64,000 nt of DNA from NCBI GenBank assembly GCA_014237465.1, contig JABZFM010000011.1, positions 62,001 through 126,000 on the forward strand, in the 5' to 3' direction. The position numbers and the translations under genes are program-made. This stretch comes from Desulfobacteraceae bacterium (GTDB lineage Bacteria > Desulfobacterota > Desulfobacteria > Desulfobacterales > Desulfosalsimonadaceae). Positions 1-12,799 of this stretch are shown here, piece after piece (position 1 is the first letter of the stretch; each line of letters begins with the position of its first letter). The notes under the pieces are model-generated. The model saw only the letters and a program-made list of their open reading frames with translations, was not told where the DNA came from and searched no databases.

Positions 1-920
1 GTGGCATCCCTGTTAAACAATTCACCACAACTGGAACCGGTTTGTGAAGGAACATCAAACCCCAGAGAACGGTCATTCTTATTGCTTTTATGAAAAAACA
101 AACGCACCAGGTCGGATTGAAAGATTTGTTCTGAGGATTCTCCATGAAAAATTTTTAATAATTCAAGCACAATGGCATGAACGGATTCCGCCGTACCGAA
201 CAAACCGGCATGTCCGGCTACGCCTCCCATGACATAGGCATTGTCATCATGCACCCGCCCGTTTAACAAAATCTGCCGCCAGGGACATAATTCTGTTGCC
301 GCATAGTTCTTGTCCGGAATGCATTGATCATGAACAATAAAAAATAAATTTTCGATACCAATGGGGTCATATATTCTTTCTTTAACAAAATCGTTTAAAC
401 GCGCTCCAGACACCAATTCGATCGCCCATTCAAGCACCATAAATCCGATATCACTGTACAGGGTTTTTTCGCCGATACCGGATACCAGGGGCTCCAAGAT
501 CAAGTTTTTTCTTAACGCATCTTTTCTTTGCTCAAGCGGCAATTGACTGATGCCTTTATAATATGGGCGATAATCCGGAAAACCGGATGTATGATTTAAC
601 AGATGACGAATCTGAATATCCGCTTTCGTCATTTTATTGAAAGCAGGAATAATCGAGGCAAGTGTTTGTTCAAGATGGAGCTTTTCTTCCTGGACCAGCA
701 GCATAACAGCAAGCGTGGCTGCCAACGGTTTTGTCAATGAAGCCAGATCATATACTGTGTTACGGGTTACGACCTGACCGGTATAAAGATTGGCAAGCCC
801 GTATGCTTCATTAAAAAGGATCTTGCCTGAAAGAGAAACCAGTAACCTCCCACCCGGAAAAACGTGTTCGGCAACTGCCTGCTGCATCATTGAATCGACA
901 GGCTTCATCCTCATATCCAT
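1..920 (-). CDS. Serine hydrolase, beta-lactamase/PBP4* family (3' end beyond window)
   Basis: This reading frame runs open to the left edge, so the C-terminus is missing; about 306 residues are visible. It has the class C beta-lactamase-like fold signatures: the S-x-x-K nucleophile motif (SLTK in YDLASLTKPLAAT), a Tyr motif (LYSDIGFMVLEW) and the GHAGLFGTA segment typical of periplasmic or cytoplasmic PBP4*/EstB-like hydrolases. The likely role is a D-alanyl peptidase or esterase; the substrate cannot be read. The ATG at 920 is the first in frame after the stop of the upstream ldcA-like gene, which lies in the same frame 27 bases away, so the two are probably one transcription unit with cell-wall peptide turnover as a common theme. 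No convincing signal peptide follows the chosen start. Confidence 0.85.
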   Translation of the reverse strand, partial: MDMRMKPVDSMMQQAVAEHVFPGGRLLVSLSGKILFNEAYGLANLYTGQVVTRNTVYDLASLTKPLAATLAVMLLVQEEKLHLEQTLASIIPAFNKMTKADIQIRHLLNHTSGFPDYRPYYKGISQLPLEQRKDALRKNLILEPLVSGIGEKTLYSDIGFMVLEWAIELVSGARLNDFVKERIYDPIGIENLFFIVHDQCIPDKNYAATELCPWRQILLNGRVHDDNAYVMGGVAGHAGLFGTAESVHAIVLELLKIFHGESSEQIFQSDLVRLFFHKSNKNDRSLGFDVPSQTGSSCGELFNRDA

Positions 921-947
921 ATCAAAAAAAATAGCATTCCAGAATAA

Positions 948-1871
948 TCAACTATCACAAAACGAAAATTCGCCGTATGAAATCTTCCCATTAGCGGTAT
1001 CCAGTGAAGCCGTAATCCCAAAGGGAATTGTTAAGTTCGGTTCATCATGCCCGATATCAAAGCCGGCCAGAATCGGAAAGCAATCATTGGAAAAGATATC
1101 ATCAAAGACTTGATACACAACATCCGGCTCACCACACCCCTTAAATGACCCCAGAACAAGGCCGGCAATATGGTCAAAACACCCTGCCATCTTCATGTGG
1201 ATCAGCAACCGGTCAATTCTGTAAGGCGATTCACCGATGTCTTCAAGTAAAAGTATCTGGTCTGAAAAATTCGGCTCAAAAGGGGTGCCCACCAAATGAC
1301 ATAATGTGGTCAGGTTGCCGCCCGCCATGATTCCTGATGCCAGACCTGAATGAATAACCACTCTGTTTTCGCAAACTATCGTTAAAGCCTGCTCCTTTAA
1401 AAGCATGTCATGCAACGACTGCTTTGTTTGATCCGAAGCCTCGGCAAGGGATTCGATCATCGGGCCATGCAGGGAAACCAGTCCACACTTTGAATAAAAC
1501 GTATTTAGCAAGACGGTTATGTCACTGCATCCGATAAACAATTTCGGGTTTAATGATATGCTATCATAATCAATTAATGGAAGTATTCTAAGAGCTCCGT
1601 ACCCACCTCTGGCACAAAAAATACCTTTAACGGCAGAATCAATGAACATGGAATTTAACATCTTTGCACGATGGGCATCCGAACCGGCAAGATATCCTTT
1701 TTGTTCAAAAATATTTTCCGGAAAAAAAACCGTAAATCCGATTTCTTCTAAAACTGAAAGACCTTTACGGAATTTTGGTTTATCAAAGGGACTGGATGGT
1801 GCAATGATTCCAATCGTATCACCGGTAAAAAGACGGGCCGGTTTTTTTTTATGTATAGAATCAAATGACAT
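948..1871 (-). CDS. ldcA: LD-carboxypeptidase (peptidase family S66, LdcA-like)
   Basis: The product is a cytoplasmic murein-recycling enzyme that removes the terminal D-Ala from tetrapeptides. It has 307 residues, normal for S66. The Ser-Glu-His triad is visible: Ser116 in GCSD, Glu210 in LLLEDIGE and His275 in FDIGHDEPNLTIPFG. The N-terminus carries the GDTIGIIAPSSP motif typical of the family. The start lies 12 bases after the pyrG stop, and a serine hydrolase follows, so a pyrG-ldcA-hydrolase run is likely. Family assignment is firm; the physiological substrate is inferred. Confidence 0.92.
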   Translation of the reverse strand: MSFDSIHKKKPARLFTGDTIGIIAPSSPFDKPKFRKGLSVLEEIGFTVFFPENIFEQKGYLAGSDAHRAKMLNSMFIDSAVKGIFCARGGYGALRILPLIDYDSISLNPKLFIGCSDITVLLNTFYSKCGLVSLHGPMIESLAEASDQTKQSLHDMLLKEQALTIVCENRVVIHSGLASGIMAGGNLTTLCHLVGTPFEPNFSDQILLLEDIGESPYRIDRLLIHMKMAGCFDHIAGLVLGSFKGCGEPDVVYQVFDDIFSNDCFPILAGFDIGHDEPNLTIPFGITASLDTANGKISYGEFSFCDS

Positions 1872-1883
1872 ACTGGTAAAAAT

Positions 1884-3548
<1,665 letters not shown>

Positions 3549-3592
3549 TTATCAGTCCTTCATAAATCAATGAATACCATTTAAAATACACA

Positions 3593-4438
3593 TTATTCAT
3601 ATATCTTTTTAAATTCTTTAATCCGTTTTTCAATATCACTTTGATCTGTTGGAAATGCTTCTTCACGGATCTCGGTTGAATAAAAATTTTTTATTTGTTC
3701 AATATCAAAAAGTTCCTCGGAAAAAGGAGGATTTATTTCAATTTGCTGAACCGATATACTTTGAATCAGATTCTGCCCCTGAAAAAATTCTATTTCCGAC
3801 GGATACCAGGATTGATAATGACTTTTCCAATTACTATACAAAATTTCCTTTTGTTCTACAACCCCTTGCTCATCAGAAACTTCATAAATCCAGCGTACCG
3901 GGCGAAAGGTATCTTTGGCAATCCAGAGTTGCGGAACCGATTCGTTCTGGTATTCCGCACCCAGGATATAACAGATAGTCCCTTGATAACGCCCAAGACT
4001 GGTCACTGAAAAATTGATACCAAGGGTTTCCAGTTTTTCAACCAGTCGTTCCCTGGACCGGTAAAAAAAAATATCCTTGTAATGATCCATCCATGCTTCA
4101 GATTCTGCAACAATACTGCCGTCCATTACTGTCAACGAATTATGAGAAGAAACAATATGAATTCGTTTCAGATCATAGGCGTCAATGTCAGAGCGAAATT
4201 CTTCCGGGATTTGATACCGAACCCATTGTTCATATTCAGTGTTGATGGAGTCAAAACCGGAATCAAAAAAAGAAACAGTTTGATTAATAAATAACCGTAC
4301 CGGGAGATTATTTTTTTCAATCATCAGTTGAAGAACATGCTCTCCTTTGAGTATATATGCGTTTGCCGATGAGAATAAGAAAATCGACAGGCATATATAA
4401 ACCGGAATTTTAATTAACCGCCTTTTGAACCAATACAT
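3593..4438 (-). CDS. Predicted periplasmic protein, LolA-like fold possible
   Basis: The protein has 281 residues with a Sec signal peptide (about residues 9-28, IPVYICLSIFLFSSANA). The remainder is rich in beta strands, with segments such as QLWIAKDTFRPVRWIY and YPSEIEFFQGQNLIQSISVQQIEINPPFSEELFD. These resemble outer-membrane lipoprotein-sorting (LolA/LolB-like) proteins, in which a strand pair is followed by N-P-x-x-x-x-x-F. No catalytic residues can be pointed to. It sits 44 bases upstream of pyrG on the same strand. The function is inferred from the fold pattern only. Confidence 0.6.
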   Translation of the reverse strand: MYWFKRRLIKIPVYICLSIFLFSSANAYILKGEHVLQLMIEKNNLPVRLFINQTVSFFDSGFDSINTEYEQWVRYQIPEEFRSDIDAYDLKRIHIVSSHNSLTVMDGSIVAESEAWMDHYKDIFFYRSRERLVEKLETLGINFSVTSLGRYQGTICYILGAEYQNESVPQLWIAKDTFRPVRWIYEVSDEQGVVEQKEILYSNWKSHYQSWYPSEIEFFQGQNLIQSISVQQIEINPPFSEELFDIEQIKNFYSTEIREEAFPTDQSDIEKRIKEFKKIYE

Positions 4439-4509
4439 ATGATATCAGTATGTTTTATTGGAATATAAACAAATTAAATAATAATTATCGATTAAACCGC
4501 ACTTACAGG

Positions 4510-5796
<1,287 letters not shown>

Positions 5797-5842
5797 TTAT
5801 TACACGTTATTGAATTGTTGTTGACCTGAAATTGTGATAATC

Positions 5843-5870
5843 TTGACAAAAAGTTATCGGATGATACGAT
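5843..5870 (+). promoter_or_regulatory. Candidate sigma-70 promoter for the 5997 gene
   Basis: TTGACA at 5843-5848 and TACGAT at 5865-5870 are separated by 16 bases, in the intergenic region between eno and the divergent plus-strand gene. The -35 box is perfect and the -10 box is moderate. It lies about 125 bases before the ATG. Confidence 0.3.
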
Positions 5871-5996
5871 TATTATAAAATAGTGTCAAGTCATCGCTGA
5901 CAGGCAGTCAGCAATATTTGTGCTTGGGTCAATTTTGAGTTTAATATTTTTTGATACCATAAGCAAAGCTGATTCTACAACAGGGTATTAACACGA

Positions 5997-6404
5997 ATGA
6001 AAAAAAACAATCTCTATACACTGGCACACCTCGTGGTTGCGGCCATCCGGATTCATGAACATAGGCAAGCAGGACCCCCGACGATCGAAAATATCTGTGA
6101 AACCCTTTCAATCTCATTGGAAGAAGGGAGCCGCTTATGCCTCAAATTAAGCGAAATGCAGATTATTGAGTCACTGGAAAAACCGGGTGAAACACGCTTT
6201 TTTATCAAAAAACACTTAAATATTGAAGAGATTCCCGATCAACCGGAAACCAACAACCTGCAGTCCGAACTGGATCAATTCAAAAAAGCAAGAGAATCAC
6301 AAATCCAAAAAATTAATTCTATCCAATCAGAACAGGCGGAAAAGAAAAAAAAACTTCATGAAGAACTTGAACAAAAGCTTAAAACTATCAAAAAAAACTA
6401 TTAA
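5997..6404 (+). CDS. Hypothetical protein: winged-helix-like N-terminus plus coiled coil
   Basis: I do not recognise a named family. The protein has 135 residues. Residues about 1-75 read like a small helix-turn-helix or winged-helix domain (ICETLSISLEEGSRLCLKLSEMQIIESL). Residues 85-133 are a highly charged Lys/Glu coiled coil ending the protein. It stands alone between eno and the convergent helicase, with only two bases between its stop and the helicase stop. A DNA-binding or scaffold role is possible but unproven. Confidence 0.65.
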   Translation: MKKNNLYTLAHLVVAAIRIHEHRQAGPPTIENICETLSISLEEGSRLCLKLSEMQIIESLEKPGETRFFIKKHLNIEEIPDQPETNNLQSELDQFKKARESQIQKINSIQSEQAEKKKKLHEELEQKLKTIKKNY

Positions 6405-6406
6405 TA

Positions 6407-8278
6407 TTATAATACATACGATGAATTCGAAAGCTCGGCGATAAACCGGCTGGTGGGGTTAAACTGGCCTTTTCGGTAACCTGCCGAAGAAATATAGAGG
6501 TACTGCTCTGCCCGGGTCATCGCCACATACATCAACCGCCTTTCCTCCTGGATTTCAGCCTCCGACTCTTTTGATTTCCAATGCGGCAGTAAATTTTCCT
6601 CACATCCCACGACAAACACAGTATAGAACTCCAGTCCCTTACTGGCATGCATAGTTGAAAGACTGACGCCGGTTTCCAAATCATCCCCTTCATCCTTGTC
6701 TTCTTTCACCAGGGATGCATCCTCTAAGTACTCCAGTAACGTGGAATACTGTGAAGACGAATATATCAACTGGTCCAGATTTTCCTCACGTGTCGTATAA
6801 TCACCGCTAGATTTAGAGTACTTTTGCAGGTAATCAAGATAATTCGAACGTTCCAGAACTTCCCGGATAGCAGCATCCGGCAGCATGGTTTTAATATCAT
6901 CCAGAAGATTCAATAAACTTTTAAGCGCCTTGTAAACTTTTTCCGGCAGCACTTTTTCCTCCAACGCTTTACGCACAGCATCCTGCAGGCTCATTTCCCC
7001 GGTTCGCATCTGATTGATTTTGTTTAACGTTCCCGGGCCAATCCCACGTTTCGGCGTATTGAGCACACGTTCAAGCGCGACATCGTCTTTTTCAAATACA
7101 GCGGCCGTCAAGTAACAGGTAATATCCAGAATTTCTTTTCGTTCAAAAAAGCCTTTGGCCCCGAGCATTTTATAAGGGATTCCTGCTGAACGAAATGCCT
7201 TTTCAAAACTTAGGGAACAAAACTTGGTGCGATATAAAACCGCCATATTTTCATATTTTATCCCGGCATCATTGAGCAATTCAATTTTACGGACCACCCA
7301 ACCGGCTTCTTCTTCATCACTGTAAAAATCATGAACCTCAATGCTACCACCGTTTTTTCGGGAATAACAATCCTTGTCCACTCGGTTTTTATTAAAGCGA
7401 ATCAGTTCATTGGCGGCCTGCACAATCTCTTCCGCGGAACGATAATTCTGCTCCAATCGAAAAATTCTGGCACTTTCATAATTTTCAACAAATTGAATAA
7501 AATGATCCACATTGCTGCCCCGAAATCCGTAAATAGCCTGCCAGTCATCGCCCACACAAAAAAGATTTCCGCTTCCAAGCAGCAGGCGGGTTAAATCTTC
7601 CTGCAGATTATTGGTGTCCTGGTATTCATCCACTAAAAGATAAGAAAACATGCTCTGGTATTGACGCTGGATTTCAGGATGATCCCTCAAGAGATTGCGG
7701 GTCACCAGAAGAATGTTATCAAAGTCCACTGCATTTTTTAACAACAGTTCCTTTTCATATAAATCAAAAATTTCATGCAGATTGCCATAAGCCATCCGTC
7801 GCTGCGCGTCAAAGTAGGAACCGGGATTGCCGGAGTTCTTGGCATTGGAAAGATGCGACCGTATGGGATATAAATATTTTTTGTCTATGTTGAGTTTCAC
7901 CAGGATTTCTTTGACTATTTTCTGCTGCTGGTATTCAGAATAAATCTGAAGCGGTGTTTCATAACCAAGGATGTGACAATGCTGCTTTAAAATTTTGAAA
8001 CACGCGGAATGAAAGGTCCTGACCCAGGGGAACCGATCGATTGAAAGTCCGGTCAAATCAACAAGGCGAGACTTCATCTCCCCGGCCGCCTTGTTAGTAA
8101 AAGTAATCGCTAAAATGCATTCCGGTGAATAGCCATGATCAATCAAATACGCAATTTTAGCTGTCAACGTCCGGGTCTTTCCGGAGCCTGCGCCGGCAAC
8201 CACCAATGCAGGACCGATATATTCAACCGCCGCTGTCTGTTCAGGTGACAAGTCAATGCCGGTATTTCTGTATGCCAT
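6407..8278 (-). CDS. UvrD/Rep/PcrA-family superfamily 1 DNA helicase
   Basis: The product is a 3'-5' ATP-dependent DNA helicase acting in repair or replication restart. It has 623 residues. The motifs appear in order: Q-motif LSPEQTAAVEY, Walker A AGAGSGKT (about 28-35), TFTNKAA, Walker B LLVDEYQDTN, GDDWQAIYGFRG, LEQNYRS, STMHASKGLEF and VAMTRAEQYLYIS. It is shorter than UvrD or PcrA (about 720) because the C-terminal tail after motif VI is short, so it may be a Rep-like paralogue. The ATG at 8278 follows AAGTAAAGATGAT without a strong SD. Confidence 0.92.
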   Translation of the reverse strand: MAYRNTGIDLSPEQTAAVEYIGPALVVAGAGSGKTRTLTAKIAYLIDHGYSPECILAITFTNKAAGEMKSRLVDLTGLSIDRFPWVRTFHSACFKILKQHCHILGYETPLQIYSEYQQQKIVKEILVKLNIDKKYLYPIRSHLSNAKNSGNPGSYFDAQRRMAYGNLHEIFDLYEKELLLKNAVDFDNILLVTRNLLRDHPEIQRQYQSMFSYLLVDEYQDTNNLQEDLTRLLLGSGNLFCVGDDWQAIYGFRGSNVDHFIQFVENYESARIFRLEQNYRSAEEIVQAANELIRFNKNRVDKDCYSRKNGGSIEVHDFYSDEEEAGWVVRKIELLNDAGIKYENMAVLYRTKFCSLSFEKAFRSAGIPYKMLGAKGFFERKEILDITCYLTAAVFEKDDVALERVLNTPKRGIGPGTLNKINQMRTGEMSLQDAVRKALEEKVLPEKVYKALKSLLNLLDDIKTMLPDAAIREVLERSNYLDYLQKYSKSSGDYTTREENLDQLIYSSSQYSTLLEYLEDASLVKEDKDEGDDLETGVSLSTMHASKGLEFYTVFVVGCEENLLPHWKSKESEAEIQEERRLMYVAMTRAEQYLYISSAGYRKGQFNPTSRFIAELSNSSYVL

Positions 8279-8618
8279 TTTTATACAATCATCTTTACTT
8301 GAAAAGAAAAATTCAATTATTATGCCAGATCAGGAAGTAAAAAATTAATAAAAGGACACGGATCGTTCAACAGGAACCATTGGATCGAACAGCTGCAAAA
8401 AGGCACCTTTCTTTAATTTACGCCATGACCTGAGAGCCCGGATGTACAGATGTGGCAAATTAATACAGACGTTTCAAAGAGGTCAACAAGAATCTTTAAT
8501 GCGATGCAATGAAAACGACTTGCCCGCCAGCAGGATACTTGATATCAATAAGATTAAAAAATTTTCAGACATATCATGAATATCTTTCTCATAATTGTAT
8601 TTTTCGGGAGACGCTGTA
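8279..8618. other. Intergenic stretch between divergent genes, nothing recognised
   Basis: The stretch is about 340 bases of mixed composition between the helicase and the lipase-chaperone-like gene. I see no RNA gene, repeat or conserved reading frame. Both genes must be transcribed outwards from here, but no clear sigma-70 promoter stands out. Confidence 0.5.
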
Positions 8619-9719
8619 ATGACAATTAAGAATAAAAAAGCGGTCGCAATCATTGGTATTTTTATACTTCTCTTCTTGATCGGCTACTGGTTTTTCCCGA
8701 AAGAAAAAGAACAAACAGAATACATCTTTGATAAAAGCTATAACATCAGTCTTGAAGATGTAAAAAAAGCCCGGAAATCATTGCCACGAAATGAATTAAC
8801 CCCCGACAGCACATCTTTAAATTCAACTCCTGATGAATCCGGCCAGAATGCCGTTGATCAGCGAGACCCGGGATTGGATCTCAGGGAAATCTTTGGTGAA
8901 GGACTGATTAACTCATATACCACATTAAAATATTTTAAGCACCTGGAGCATCTGTTCAGAAAAAGCTCGACTCTGGGGGAACATTTTGATGAAGTAAAAA
9001 AATATTTATTTGCTGAATTTTCAGAAGCTGAAGCCTGGACACTTTTTGAAACCTATAAAAAATATTTGCAATGTGAAATGGATCTTATAGAAGAATTCAG
9101 AAACCTGACCAGCGCCAAATCAACTGAAGAGGCGATTGATACTTTAAAACAAATTCAGGAATTCAGGAGAGACCGCTTGGGTGTTGAACTTGCGGATAAA
9201 CTTTTTGGCGCTGATGTTAAGGCAAAAGAATATGCGCTCAGGCGCGCGGATATTGTCGGAAACGACGTACTATACGGGGAAGACAAAGAGAAGCTGCTGA
9301 AACAGTTAAATAAAGATATGTGGGGGGAAGATGCAGATGCCATTGAAAAGCACCCTAACGATTATAATCGATACAAAGAAAAACTTTTAATCTATGAAAA
9401 AGATCTTGAGGAAATAGAATCTGAAGCAATGCGTCAGGCCAGAATCAAAGAATACCGGACTGAATTTTTCACCCCGGAAGTGGTCAAACGGCTGGATGAA
9501 GTGGATCAGCAGATTGCGGATGAAAAACAAAATGAAATCGATTACCGGGATAAACAAAAAAAGATTCTTGAAAATACAGGTTTAACAGAAGAAATAAAGA
9601 ACAAAAAAATTGAAGCACTGCAGAATAAAATGTTCGGCAAAGAAGCTGATGCGTTTCGCCGTCGGGAAACTATGAGACTGGAGCTTGAAAAAATGATTCA
9701 GGAAAATCAAAAACCCTAA
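8619..9719 (+). CDS. Lipase chaperone (LifO/LimK)-like membrane-anchored protein
   Basis: The start is taken at ATG 8619, with GGGAG 9 bases upstream; a TTG 24 bases earlier is less likely. The protein has 366 residues. There is one N-terminal membrane anchor (AVAIIGIFILLFLIGYWFF), a Pro/Ser-rich linker and then an all-helical periplasmic domain. It carries the repeated F-G-x-(D/E)-A pattern (KLFGADVKAKEYALRRADIV and MFGKEADAFRRRETMRL) and ILENTGLTEEIKNKKI, as in lipase-specific foldases. These chaperones fold a secreted lipase partner, usually encoded next door; no lipase is adjacent here. Alternative: a distant helical relative without lipase specificity. Confidence 0.65.
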   Translation: MTIKNKKAVAIIGIFILLFLIGYWFFPKEKEQTEYIFDKSYNISLEDVKKARKSLPRNELTPDSTSLNSTPDESGQNAVDQRDPGLDLREIFGEGLINSYTTLKYFKHLEHLFRKSSTLGEHFDEVKKYLFAEFSEAEAWTLFETYKKYLQCEMDLIEEFRNLTSAKSTEEAIDTLKQIQEFRRDRLGVELADKLFGADVKAKEYALRRADIVGNDVLYGEDKEKLLKQLNKDMWGEDADAIEKHPNDYNRYKEKLLIYEKDLEEIESEAMRQARIKEYRTEFFTPEVVKRLDEVDQQIADEKQNEIDYRDKQKKILENTGLTEEIKNKKIEALQNKMFGKEADAFRRRETMRLELEKMIQENQKP

Positions 9720-11338
9720 TCCTTTTTTATGATCACCTGAATCAATGCAGTTAAAAGGATAATGGCCGAGCCAAGCAATATCAGATTCCCATACATGGCA
9801 TAAAAACTTAATTGATCGAATTTTACAAAATCACCATCAATACGTTCTTTCGTAAACAGCCCGCTTTGCGCTATCACCTTTCCGTTCGGTGAAATAACAG
9901 CTGAAATACCGCTGTTTGATGTACGAAGCAAAAACCTTCTGTTCTCAACAGCCCGCAAGCGGGCTGCGTTTAAATGGATATAAGGCATGGGCGAATCCCC
10001 GAACCATGAATCATTTGAAATATTCACCAGGTATTGAGCACCGTCTTTTACGGATTGACGAATAAATCCGGAGTATAAAATCTCAAAACAGATCGACGCA
10101 CCGACTTTGCCGCCGGGAGCATTAATACATAAAGGAGTTCGGCCTGCCGTAAACTCATTGGGTGCGGAATAATAGGCATCCAGCAGATCAATCAGCGGAG
10201 AGGTCTCGGAGTAAGGCAGCAGAATGTGTTTATCGTAACGCAATAACCGTCCTGTGCCGGATATAAAATACGCTGAATTAAACACCTCATTGCTATTGTG
10301 ATCAGTTTTCAACCCGCCGGAGATCAGTAGCGAATTTTCTCCGATATTTCGCATGAGTTCGACAAATAACGCGTCATTAAGCTTTGATGAAGAATTCAAC
10401 GTGGTTTCCGGCCAAACAATGACCCGTTCGCCGCCCTGCCCTTCGTCACCAATCGTTTCAATGGGCATTTCAACAGACATTTCGAGGTAGTTCATCACCC
10501 GTTGATAAAACCCCATCCCGCTCCAGCGTTCCTTGGTGCTGTAATTTCCCTGGACCAGGGTTGTCTGAACGGATTGCCCGGCTTTATACTCCTGCCCAAC
10601 GGACAAACCTATTTTTCGTAACTGATGTACTCCATAGACACTCGGAATGGCCATTAATAAACAAATAAGTGCCAATGGAATTAATACACCAGCACCTGAG
10701 ATGCCGAGAGGATTATTATGATTTTTATCATGCGTGACCTGTTTTGCTTTTTGAAATTTTAACTGTTTTAACATGTAAACAAACAGGGAATTAACCGATA
10801 CAGCAATAAACATAATGCCATACCCACCGGTTAAATCAGCGATCTGAATAAATTCTGAAAAAGGAATAAGGGCATACTCAATCCCACCCCAGGGGATCAA
10901 AAAAGAGGCTACTTCTTTTAAATATTCAGCAAGAACCCAGAGAGACGGGACGACCAGGGCATAAAAAAACAATCGCTCCCGGTGCAAAAAACGATAAAAA
11001 ACCGCAAAAACAGTAAAAATCAGTACCACCGGAATAATGACACACAGGGTAAAAAATAAAACGGATTTGGCAAACGGCACTTCATAATGATTTAAAATTG
11101 TAAAGAAAACCCAATACCCCATGCCAAAGGCATGTCCGGCACTCCATAAAACGCCATACAACAGGTTTTTTAACGGGGAGTCCGCATTATCCAGTGCAAA
11201 AAAAAACGGGACTAAAGAAACAAAAGAAAACCACCATAAATTAAATTTTGGGAATGAAAGCGCATATAGTATAGTCGAAATAAGAATATAAAATATGTTC
11301 ATGGATAACTTCGGATTCTTTTCAAAAATTTCCTGCAT
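9716..11338 (-). CDS. lnt: Apolipoprotein N-acyltransferase
   Basis: The inner-membrane enzyme adds the third acyl chain to lipoproteins. The 540 residues include about six N-terminal membrane segments followed by a nitrilase domain. The catalytic triad is visible as Glu in VIVWPETTLNSS, Lys in YDKHILLPYSE and Cys in GASICFEILYSG, and a last membrane helix closes the protein. The first segments include the typical FPKFNLWWFSFVSLVPFFFAL. Its stop codon overlaps the end of the convergent plus-strand gene by 4 bases. Confidence 0.95.
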   Translation of the reverse strand: MQEIFEKNPKLSMNIFYILISTILYALSFPKFNLWWFSFVSLVPFFFALDNADSPLKNLLYGVLWSAGHAFGMGYWVFFTILNHYEVPFAKSVLFFTLCVIIPVVLIFTVFAVFYRFLHRERLFFYALVVPSLWVLAEYLKEVASFLIPWGGIEYALIPFSEFIQIADLTGGYGIMFIAVSVNSLFVYMLKQLKFQKAKQVTHDKNHNNPLGISGAGVLIPLALICLLMAIPSVYGVHQLRKIGLSVGQEYKAGQSVQTTLVQGNYSTKERWSGMGFYQRVMNYLEMSVEMPIETIGDEGQGGERVIVWPETTLNSSSKLNDALFVELMRNIGENSLLISGGLKTDHNSNEVFNSAYFISGTGRLLRYDKHILLPYSETSPLIDLLDAYYSAPNEFTAGRTPLCINAPGGKVGASICFEILYSGFIRQSVKDGAQYLVNISNDSWFGDSPMPYIHLNAARLRAVENRRFLLRTSNSGISAVISPNGKVIAQSGLFTKERIDGDFVKFDQLSFYAMYGNLILLGSAIILLTALIQVIIKKD

Positions 11339-11367
11339 TGATAAAAACAGAAAAAATCATGCAAACA

Positions 11368-12705
11368 TCAATCAACAGACTGTCGCCCCACACCAAAATA
11401 ACGGAACCCCAATTCTGACATTTGCTTGGAAGAATACAGATTTCTGCCGTCAAAAATAACCGGTTCTTTGAGATGCTTTTTGATCGTATCAAAATCGGGA
11501 TTACGGAACTGATTCCAGTCTGTAGCTACCGCCATGGCATCGGCACCGTCCAGAACGCCATACTGATTATCCAAAATTTCAACCAGCGGATTATCAACAA
11601 GTACTTTTTGAGCATTTTCACCGGCGGCCGGATCATAAGCGCGAACCTTCATTCCTGACGCGGCGAGATTCCGGATAATTACAAGAGAGGCGGAATCCCT
11701 AATGTCATCGGTGTTCGCCTTAAAGGAAAGACCCCACAGGGCCAACACCTTATCTTTTACACCGCCAAATGGTTCATAATATTTGTGTATTTTTTCGGCC
11801 AGCATCAGCTTTTGTCGATTATTCACGCCATCAACCGCTGTCAACAGCTCCGGGGTATAATTACAGCTCAACGCTGTCTGAATCAGGGCATTTACATCCT
11901 TGGGAAAACAGGAACCGCCATACCCGACTCCCGGGTAGATAAAATGATAACCGATCCGGTGGTCCGATCCGATTCCGACACGCACATCCTTTATATCCGC
12001 CCCCACTGATTCACAGATATTGGCTATTTCATTAATAAAAGAAATTTTCGTGGCCAGCATGCAGTTGGCAGCATACTTTGTCATTTCCGCACTTCGAACA
12101 CCCATTATAATAAATTTATCCCGGCTCCGGGCAAAAGGGGCGTATATATCTTCAAGCAAGCCGACCGCTTTATCATTATCTGTTCCGATAATAATCCGAT
12201 CCGGCTTCATAAAATCTTTGATTGCATCCCCTTCTTTGAGAAATTCCGGGTTGGATACCACATCAAACTCAATTTCCACTTTTCGCTGCTTCAACTCATT
12301 TTGTATGATTTCACAGACATTATCCGCAGTTCCGACAGGCACGGTCGATTTATTTATGATGATTTTATAATCTTTCATGTGCCTGCCGACCTGAGCAGCC
12401 ACATCAAAAACATATGACAAGTCACATGATCCATCAGAATTCGGCGGAGTCCCCACACAGTTGAATATAAACAGGGAGTTTTCCATTCCTTCGGCAATAT
12501 CTGTCATAAAAGTCAGGCGTTTATCAGATAGGTTTCGCTTAACAATATCCTCAAGCCCGGGTTCATATATATGAATTCCACCATTGTTTAATGTCTCAAT
12601 GACAGTTGGGTTGATATCAACGCAATAAACTTGATTTCCCATTTCAGCAAAACATGCGGCTGTCACAAGACCGACATAACCGGTACCGATAATACAAACA
12701 TTCAT
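11368..12705 (-). CDS. ugd: UDP-glucose 6-dehydrogenase
   Basis: The enzyme oxidises UDP-glucose to UDP-glucuronate using two NAD+, for surface polysaccharides. The start is set at ATG 12705 (MNVCIIGTGYVGLVTAACFAE), because AGGAGAG lies 8 bases upstream and the Rossmann motif GxGYVG must be near the N-terminus. An open frame continues 78 bases further upstream. The 445 residues are normal. The catalytic Cys lies in YGGSCFPKD, with NPEFLKEG and LSFKANTDDIRDS also present. No polysaccharide genes are nearby. Confidence 0.96.
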   Translation of the reverse strand: MNVCIIGTGYVGLVTAACFAEMGNQVYCVDINPTVIETLNNGGIHIYEPGLEDIVKRNLSDKRLTFMTDIAEGMENSLFIFNCVGTPPNSDGSCDLSYVFDVAAQVGRHMKDYKIIINKSTVPVGTADNVCEIIQNELKQRKVEIEFDVVSNPEFLKEGDAIKDFMKPDRIIIGTDNDKAVGLLEDIYAPFARSRDKFIIMGVRSAEMTKYAANCMLATKISFINEIANICESVGADIKDVRVGIGSDHRIGYHFIYPGVGYGGSCFPKDVNALIQTALSCNYTPELLTAVDGVNNRQKLMLAEKIHKYYEPFGGVKDKVLALWGLSFKANTDDIRDSASLVIIRNLAASGMKVRAYDPAAGENAQKVLVDNPLVEILDNQYGVLDGADAMAVATDWNQFRNPDFDTIKKHLKEPVIFDGRNLYSSKQMSELGFRYFGVGRQSVD

Positions 12706-12799
12706 CTGATAAACTCTCCTCACAAAAAGATTAAATTGGCTTGACTCAGCAATGCATACGTCAACATTCGATTTAAATAGCAAGCTATCTATTGAAAAA

